Position numbers and translations under genes: made by a program
In this document: positions 54,201 through 63,200 of the stretch, in pieces
Position numbering within the stretch: position 1 is the stretch's first letter
How the letters are laid out: each line of letters opens with the position of its first letter
The notes under the pieces: model-generated
The model's database searches: none
Seen by the model: the letters and a program-made list of their open reading frames with translations, nothing else
Told to the model about the DNA's origin: nothing
Assembly (NCBI RefSeq): GCF_000002075.1
Contig: NW_004797302.1
Span: 954,783-1,018,782 of the forward strand
From: Aplysia californica
Lineage: Eukaryota > Mollusca > Gastropoda > Aplysiida > Aplysiidae
Direction: 5' to 3'
Length of the DNA stretch: 64,000 nt

Positions 54201-57200
54201 TGACGTAGCGGAATCATGACCAGGGCCCAACGACTAACACAGTATCAAACCTTTGACCACTCTATATCGTCGGTGTCACATGGCATCCATTTAAGTTTGT
54301 TTGGGTACTTTTTACAGAGACAAAAAACTATTTTTTGTAGCGTCTTTCCTATCAGGAATGGTGAAAGGCAAGAAAATTGTCAGCCTAGACCATAGCATTA
54401 AACTGCATTTTGGCGATGTTGAAAGGTGCATCTTTGATAGAGCATTGGGAGGTTATAAAAATTGAAAATTCTCAAAATTGAGACAAAAGTGGATTGCTTG
54501 CACCTGCAACGATATAATGGAGTCCATTTAAACCGACCACAGTAATTCTGAAAACAGTGTAAACCGAAAGAAAATACAATCCCAGATTATTTTCTTCTTC
54601 TTCTATTTGAGCAAATCCTCTAAACCAAAAACCCGGTGAAAAAAATCCCGCAGCCGCGCACATTTTTATTTGAGCAGACTCCACAGTATTTCAGGAAAAA
54701 AAAAACCCACGAAAAAAAGAACAAACAAACAAGGTAACAAAAACTTACTGGCTTGCAAGCAGCGCTTACAGTAGCCTGGGTGGCATAGTTCCTCACATCT
54801 GTGGTTCATACATGCCAGATTCTTTCCACATACGAGATCACAAATGTGAAAGTCTTTCTGCAAGCAGTAAAACAATGTTGTCAGGGTAAAGTCTTTAAAG
54901 AAACAAAGCCAGTCAACAAAATGTATGGTTTCTGTTGCCACTGTTCAGATTTTTGTTTAGCTTCATAAAACCTCAAAATACGTAGCAAAGGTTTATCAAA
55001 CCAGGAAAATATCAGTGGTCTAGCTATAAGGCTTTCAGACTCAATCATGAGGTTATGGGTTTGAATCCTGTCAGGGGCCCAACACTGTGTTCTTGGGAAA
55101 GGTGCCTTACATGAAGTTACCTCATTTCACCCAGGTGAGAATGAGTACCTGGCTATATACAGCAAAAAAGTATGTCAGTTTGCTAGTGTTTTAGTGCATG
55201 TAATCCGCAGCGTACACTGTATGCTTCCCTGGAAGCATAGAATATTTCTGGGTCATATGCTAGGGTCTGCTGAGGTAATGATAGATATAAAGTGCATAGA
55301 GCCTGCCTTAGAGCGTGGATATGCCCTTTATAAATATAGTTATTATGAATATTTAGTTTCAAGTTACTCATGTTCCAACTTAATTGTGACCGTTTGTGAA
55401 TTTTTATTGCATTGTAAATTCTTAGAGAATGCATTTCCAACCTCACTGCCAGACTGTTTTTCTCATACAAATTTTTACACATATACACATAGATATTACA
55501 TATATATGCCTTATACTGTGTTTAACGTACACGCATGTCTATTTCTTAAAAGATCTGACGTCTTTTTCGATGTAATGCGCATTTAGCATTTTTTGAAATT
55601 TGAAATGGGCAGTATAAATGCTATTTATTAATATTATTAATTAATACTATTCTGTGAAACACAAGTCACTTTACCATACCAAACATAGCATGAAATAATG
55701 CGACAGCAATTGGGATTCAATTACTCTCTGTACAAATCTTTTAGTAGTAGTGAGTCAGCTACTGATACATGCAAGCTAAACATGAATACCATCCCTTAAA
55801 CTGTAGCACTGCTCAAGAGTTTTACTAGCACTGTCACCTTAAGAATTCAACATTTCGCTATAAGATGAGCAAAAACTAAAAGTTAAAACTTGCACGTCAT
55901 ATTCCTTTACTCTCTCAGTCAAAGTAGGGCTTACCACACAACAAGTATCCAGGCATTTGTGCTTCCCACAAGACTTTTTCTTGCCACATCTACGTTGACA
56001 CTTGAACGGGTCAACAGCTGCATAATGAATTCAGAAAAACTATCTTAATCATGCACAAAATTAAGTGCACATTCTTTACCAATAAGAGCAGAGTCAAAAA
56101 AGCAAGACAACCAAAATATGTGTCTTATCTAAGACTGCAGAAAATAGCAAAGATGAAAAATATCACTAGAATGAAAGTAGTAAAACATCTGCAAGCTGGT
56201 TAACTATTAAAAGCTTTTTTCGCCACGTAGAATTTTAATTTTAATAACATAACCTGACCTCACAGAACAGAAAAGCAATAATAATTAATTACAATAACAT
56301 AATTATTATTACATAAACTTCAATTATTTTTTTTTTTTATTTCCAAATTTTGGGAGAGTTGAGACAATACTTATGTAAAGAGTCGGAGATGGTCACAAAA
56401 GCAAAGTTCCGGGAGAACAGGCGAAAACGTAAGTTTCCTTTTTAGAACAAATGACCACAATGACAATAAGTAGTATTCACCAAAATATCCTTCATAACCC
56501 TTGAAGACACCCCCCCCCCCCCCCCCCAAAACACAAAAAAAAAAACCACGCGACATTGCCTTGAAACTTACATCGTATTAATGAGTATAGTGGGAAAAAA
56601 AACTTCAGTAATAGACCCACCAGTATATGTCATCGCTACTGAACAATCCATTTCCTTCTCCACACCTCCACACACACATCTGAGACGAGTCTTCTTTTTG
56701 CACGGTCCACATTCACCCTCATGGCAGATTTTATCACAGAGATGTGGGGGCCCATCTGAGAAAAGACACAAAAGCAAAATCCTGTTAGAGCAGGAGCAAA
56801 CATTATCCCTCCAATGAAATATGTTTGATCACCAAACCATGAAAGTTTTATTAACAGATAACACACTGGCATACTTAGTTTGTTCGGATGATATGTATAC
56901 TATACACTGTGTTTTGAAAGTGAACCAATTTGACCATGGTCCACATTCTTTTTTTTTTGTTGGTAAGTGCATTATTTATTTTTTTTAGTACAGGTTTTAC
57001 GGCACTCGCAACTGCATAAGGTCATATGAGCGCCAAGGGGTGGATGTCAACAGAGAAGTTCTTACAGGGAATTAGACTTACTCTGCTCACCTCTCTAGCT
57101 TCAACAGCACAAAGTTTGCTTCGACTATCAAGGCACCCTGGAAATAGCGGGTCATAAGAGTGTGACAAACAAACAAAAGAATTATAGGAAACCCTGTTGC

Positions 57201-60200
57201 AGTTCAGGCAGTTATGAGCATGACACTGAAGAATCAGCCAATTTACAATTACAATTCTACTGTGCATAAGAACTCGAGATGTTAATGTCCCCCCTTTTGG
57301 GAATGGCCTAAAGACACGTCAGTCAGTAGCACCGCTCGGGGGGAGGGGGTTAGCAAGTGCATTAGGTGATACGAGCGCTCTGGACACATTAAATATTTTC
57401 AGTTGGTAGGAAATTTTGATATGTCAACATTCAGCACATTGCCATTTTCCAAGGGCATAACACAAAGGATTTGCAAAATTCATCCTGTCGCCAAAGCACG
57501 AGAAAAAATTATCTACAAAAAATATTTTTACCAATTTATTAGTTATCTACATATTATATCAGGATTGGGGTCAACAACCTTAAAGATGAGGAGTGTGCCT
57601 CTTTCTCTGAGAGGTGCCCCTCCATCTCCTCCATTTGTTTTTGAAGGAGTGCAATCCTTGATAAGGCTTCTTTGCAAGCTATTTAATGAACTTTGAACTC
57701 TATGAGAACCACTTACACTGAGAGAAGCTATACGGGCCAACAGATCAACTGAGCAGGACGGCCCAATTTATGACAGATACCAGACTTCAAGAGTGATGCA
57801 ATCGAGAAAAAGAGAAGACAGTTACACTGAACTGAGTAAATCTTTTTGGGCATCACTCACTTAGAGAAAAGTCAATACAATTCTACACAAACTACAGTAA
57901 GCAGGCCAAGCGATCACTCTAACAACACACACTCTGCCTTTCATAAAATAAAAACTACATACACATTAATGTTGCAAAATTGGTGGGACATAGAAAACTT
58001 ATCATTATGTACAAATTTCACTATGTACACTTTTTAAAAACAAAGAATCTAACACAAAAGAAAAAAAAGGAAGGACCTGAAAATCTGCATGCTATATTCA
58101 TGTTTCGTTATGAACATGTTCATTATGTGCGTGCTTGACTACATCACACATACACATACATGCAAATGAGACAGTTACCGAAGGTGCTTTGTTAGTACTT
58201 TTTTAAATTTTTAGTAGGAGTTTTATGGCACTTGCAACACAATATGGTCAAATAAGTGCCGAAGAATAGAGGTGTTACAAGAGAGTAACATACACAAAAA
58301 AAGGAGGAGAGACAAGGACAATAGATGTTTGATAGGAATAAAGTAGCAAACCACACCAGAGCATCCGCTAACCACCCACTTGTCAGTACTAACCTTTCAC
58401 TGGGCACCCCAAAGGCAATTCACATGGCTTCTCACAAGTGGGCACCGGGTCCAGGCACGACTTTCTCTCCGCCGCCTTCAGCTGGGCGATGGGCATCTTG
58501 CCGCAGTTGCAGGTGGTCAGCTGCCCAGGCATCAGAGGACAGGGTGCACACTCCCCGGGGTGGCACAGCTCCTCACACGTGTGGTTGCCGCAGCTCAGCG
58601 TTCTGTTACGAGGGTAACAGAAAGAGAAAAAAACCCACTGACATCACACTTAACAACACAGCTCAGCGTTCTGTTACGAGGGGATGTGGAAGGAAACAAA
58701 CCCACTGAAATAACATTTAACTACAGAGCTCTGTGCGAGGAAAAATAGAAAGAGAAAAACCCACTGAAATCACACTAAACAACACAGCCTAGAAAAACGG
58801 AAAGAAAAACACACTGAAATCACATCTAGCAACACAGCCTAGCGTTCCGTACAAGGAAAAACAGAAAGAGAAACACACTGAAATCACGTCTAGCAACAAG
58901 TATGTGAGCCATTCCATGAAAAGTTGAAAACTGAATGTGTAGTAACACAGTAACACAGGAATGATCACCTGCTCAAAAAAAAATCCCAAGCAGTGATGTA
59001 GCCATTCTATAATTTTTTATTTTTTTTAATCATTTTTTTTTTTTAGAGGATCATTGCCTGTTAGTGAAAAAAAAGCTGAGAATAGAAAGACATTTTTTTT
59101 GGTGTTCTTTTGTTTTTTCGTTTGCTGTTTAGAAGGTCTGACATTTACAAGGGATGTAGCAAGAAAAAAAACTCCTGATTCAGCTTATAAAAGATGGGGC
59201 CCAAATAAGAAAATAAATTCTCTCTTTACTATTCTAAATTCTTAAAACCTACTGCACACAAACAATACTGCACTAACATAAAAATGAAAACAAACAACTT
59301 CAAGAGGCAGAATGTCTAATCACAACAAAAGTAGAGCCAAAAACCAAGACAACAAAAGGAAAAAAGAGCAGTGACGTGAACAAATAGAATCTATTATTTG
59401 CTTAGCAATACAAACATATAATACCTTCCACAAGGTTTCTCACAGCTGAATGAAACCATCTTGAAGTTTTCTGTGCCACACAGAACCGTACGAGACGTCT
59501 TCGTACAAAAGCACTCTGAAACAATATTTTAAATGTATTTTAATACACAGCTATTTCACTCAAACTGTTTGTTAAACACCGATCATCATGCACTAACCAC
59601 AAAATAACTTTCACAAGAAAATAAGGCAAAACTTCGCTCCGACTTCATAGCTACGTGTACAATAAACTTGTTCAATTTATTTGACAAATCAGTTTGCTTT
59701 CCTTTGAAAACCCAATTTTTACGCACTTAATACAGTCAAAATTGTCCAAGACGGCCGCCCATCTTGTCGAGGAGAAAATTGGTTGTCGTGAACAACTAGA
59801 CATCTTGGACAGACAAGTGTCTGATTATAATATATATATAAAAACAAAGGGGAAGAAGTTCATAACAAGTCAGCATTACCGCCACCCTTCCCTAGACACA
59901 GGAAAAGACGAAAGAAACACTAAATAAATAATGACAGAATAACACGGTAGAACCTGATCCGACGGCCACCTATCTGAGAAAATCACCAGCACAAACCAGC
60001 CCTTCCTACTTGCCCATTGCATTTTTTTTCTATATGTATCACATAGCTATGGACGCAGGCGCTCGTCAACTTTTGGGCATATGGAGTTATTGATATCATC
60101 TTAATGCCTGTTCATTTGTCTTGCTCTTCTTGAAAAATATACCCATCTATCTTAAATAGAAGTCAACGTATTTGCGATTGATGGAGGTAGGGTCACCTGA

Positions 60201-63200
60201 TGTCAGCAGTAGAATTAGCGAGAAAATGTCAGCCAAAGTTTGTGACTTCTAAACTTGAGTGTCTTTGAAAACTGCACATTTACAATTTTTGTGCCTTTGG
60301 TTGATGATTTTCAATAAAATCTACACAGAAATGTGTTTTTAAATGAACATAAAGTGTAGAGCCAAAATAAAATAAAATCGGAAGACAAAAAAATTGCACA
60401 ACGGCCAAAAAAAATGCTGCTTTCTTTTGATTTCATTATTTTGACCGGCACCTGATTTCACCACTACAGAAAAGTGGGAAGACATGAAAAAACATCAAGA
60501 GGCTAGCCCAGGATAGAGAAAGGTGGAAAGTGTTTGTCCATGGCCTATAACCTGGTGCAGGGTAAGAAAGGCAATGATGATGAGGATTTCACCACAGTGC
60601 CTCACAAATGATAACGACAATGTCCAAGACTCCCACCTGCCAACAACAACCACTTTTCTCTCTGACAAGAGGCAGCCGCCTTTGACAATTTCAACACTGC
60701 CACATCACAGTACCCATATACCGTAGCAGTACTGGACAGACAAAAGTCATCTTGAAAAATAAAAGAGAAATCTAGCGATTCAACCAAAGAAAAGAGGAAA
60801 TAGTCTTAAATCAAAGATTCAAAACTTTTACTCACCTTGTTGTTTTGAGACGGAGCAAGGCGCACAAGGTCCCGTGTGGCAAATCTGATCACATGTATGC
60901 TCTGAACAATTCAATGGCTTCTTACATACTTTATCACATTGATAGGCCTGGGCCGTAGAACAGCGGATGTGTTTCCTGAAGATTTAAAAAAAGCATGAAA
61001 ACACCGGTAAAACTCACAAACAAGGCAGTCAAGGCCAAAAAATATAACTCTCTATATCTTTTGAATTGAGAACTGAAAGAATCAAAACATCATTTTTTTT
61101 CACATTTTCTTTCCAGCTTTCACTTTCAAGTCTACGACCTCACTAACTGGTAGTCATTAAGTGCATGAATCCATTTTTTAGGTCAAGACTTTCCAGAGCT
61201 TTTAAACATCAAACAGGTAAAAAGGTACATTCATACACGAAAGGTGTACCTTCAAATAAACAAAGTCAATTTAAATTTATCATACCACATCAATAGTACC
61301 AGCATCTGTGGTGTAGCAGTGAGGCGCTTCTCCATCACATGTATTTGGGTGAGGAGGATTTTTAATGAGTATCTTGGTCTTTCAGCTGGGATGTTGTATC
61401 TATCTCAGCTCAGGCTGACCCAGAGAGCCCCACTCTAGATTTATCTAAATTGTGTCGACAGGTGTAAAAAAAAAAATCACCTGCATTAAACAAAATTATT
61501 TTTTTTTAAATCAGCAGTCATTGTTTGACAAAAAAGTTCAAATCAGCAGCATAACATGACAAGTTTCCTACCTATCTTGGCCACAGTCACAGCTCTGCCA
61601 CACCATGGCGCTGCAAGGGGGGCACGGGCCTGGATGACACAAGCTGCAAGAAAAGAAAAACACACAAAAAAAAAACATTCATATATAATAATAAACAATA
61701 ATCATGATAGACTGATGTTTAAAAAACACTCTACACGGTTAATGAACACAGCCTCTGGGCCCTTTACAAATACAGGCAGAAACAAATCTTTCTGTCTGAT
61801 CAATTGTTCATTGACTTTTTTTTTCTCTATCCTGTCTTACACACTTTTCTTAAAAAGACCAAAGAGAAAAAACACCAGTCTACAAGAGAAATACGTAAGC
61901 TCTATCAACACTACAGTAGTCTCCACGTAAGTTCCCACCTCTTATGATCCTAGTTCCCCTAAGATCACGCTGTTTTGGAAAAACATAATTTTTACTATAT
62001 TAAAGTCACCCCTAAGATCACGCTCTGACCCGCACTGAAGGAGCTACATTCGACAAAGATCCAGCTTTTCAAGTCATAATTTACTTTATTTTTCTTTTTC
62101 AAAAAAGAATAAGAAACCTGAGCGCTGTCAGCTGATCGAGTAAGTTGCGAAAATAGGCGATCATTGTACGGCCCGCTGCATCACGGATCATTCACTCTCA
62201 TGAATGCGGTCACACCTCTCTTGAAAATCTCGATAAGCGGTTACAATGTTTGCCCCAAACGGGATCGCACCAAGGTGTGAACTTGTCGGTGCCTTGCTTT
62301 CCCCGATCACCTCTGCCGTCCGCCTGATCTTACATCACCCACTAGGTGTGGAGGGCCTACAAGCACGCATCAGACTGCATTCTATCAATCTGTGAACTTG
62401 TGGACGCTTACGTTTTCCCGACCATCACTCTCGTCTTTTAGTTTTGTGCTCTAACTTCCTAGACAGACTGGTGCCCATACTCGTGGACTGTCCCATCGCC
62501 TTTGTGTAATGTGGCCATCTGTTGGCAGTGAACCTGTCTTTCATTTTTTTAAAATTTGGTCAGTGTGGTCACAACACAACGATTTACGATGCATCATGAC
62601 ATGGGCGGGGAACTCGGTTAGAGACGGAAAGCAATAAATTTTTGGTGGGGGCTTTGCTTGAAGCCAACTGGTTCCCACCTGACACAGTATTTTTCCACCC
62701 CCCCCCCCCCCCACCCCCAAACAACAAAAAAAGGAAAAACTGACTTCAGAAAAGAACTTTTTGAGCCCAGGAGTCACGTCAGTTCATTTTAAAGTAGAGG
62801 AAGATCATTGTACAGATTTTGGGCCTGACCATGAGTTACTGTGGATTCTTCCCCCTGGCCATTTGGCTAAGATCCCGGTTCATCTAAGATCCCACATTTT
62901 CCATGCTTCCGAGCACCGGGATCTTAGGCGGAGACTACTGTATTACGTCATTTAAGAGGCAAGACCTCCCAATTTAACGCTTATCTCCGAAAGGACAGAG
63001 CCAAACAGGAATATCGTGTAAAGTGCCTTTCCCAAGGACACAACGTCGGACCGAGCTGAGGCTCAAACCCCAAAACCCGCAACCTCATGGTCCCAGTCAG
63101 GTGGCCTAACCACTAGGCTACCAATGCCACTAATCTGCATGTAAAAAGTCATAATTTACACAACACTATAATTTTAACTCACATAGTACAAGGATGCTTG

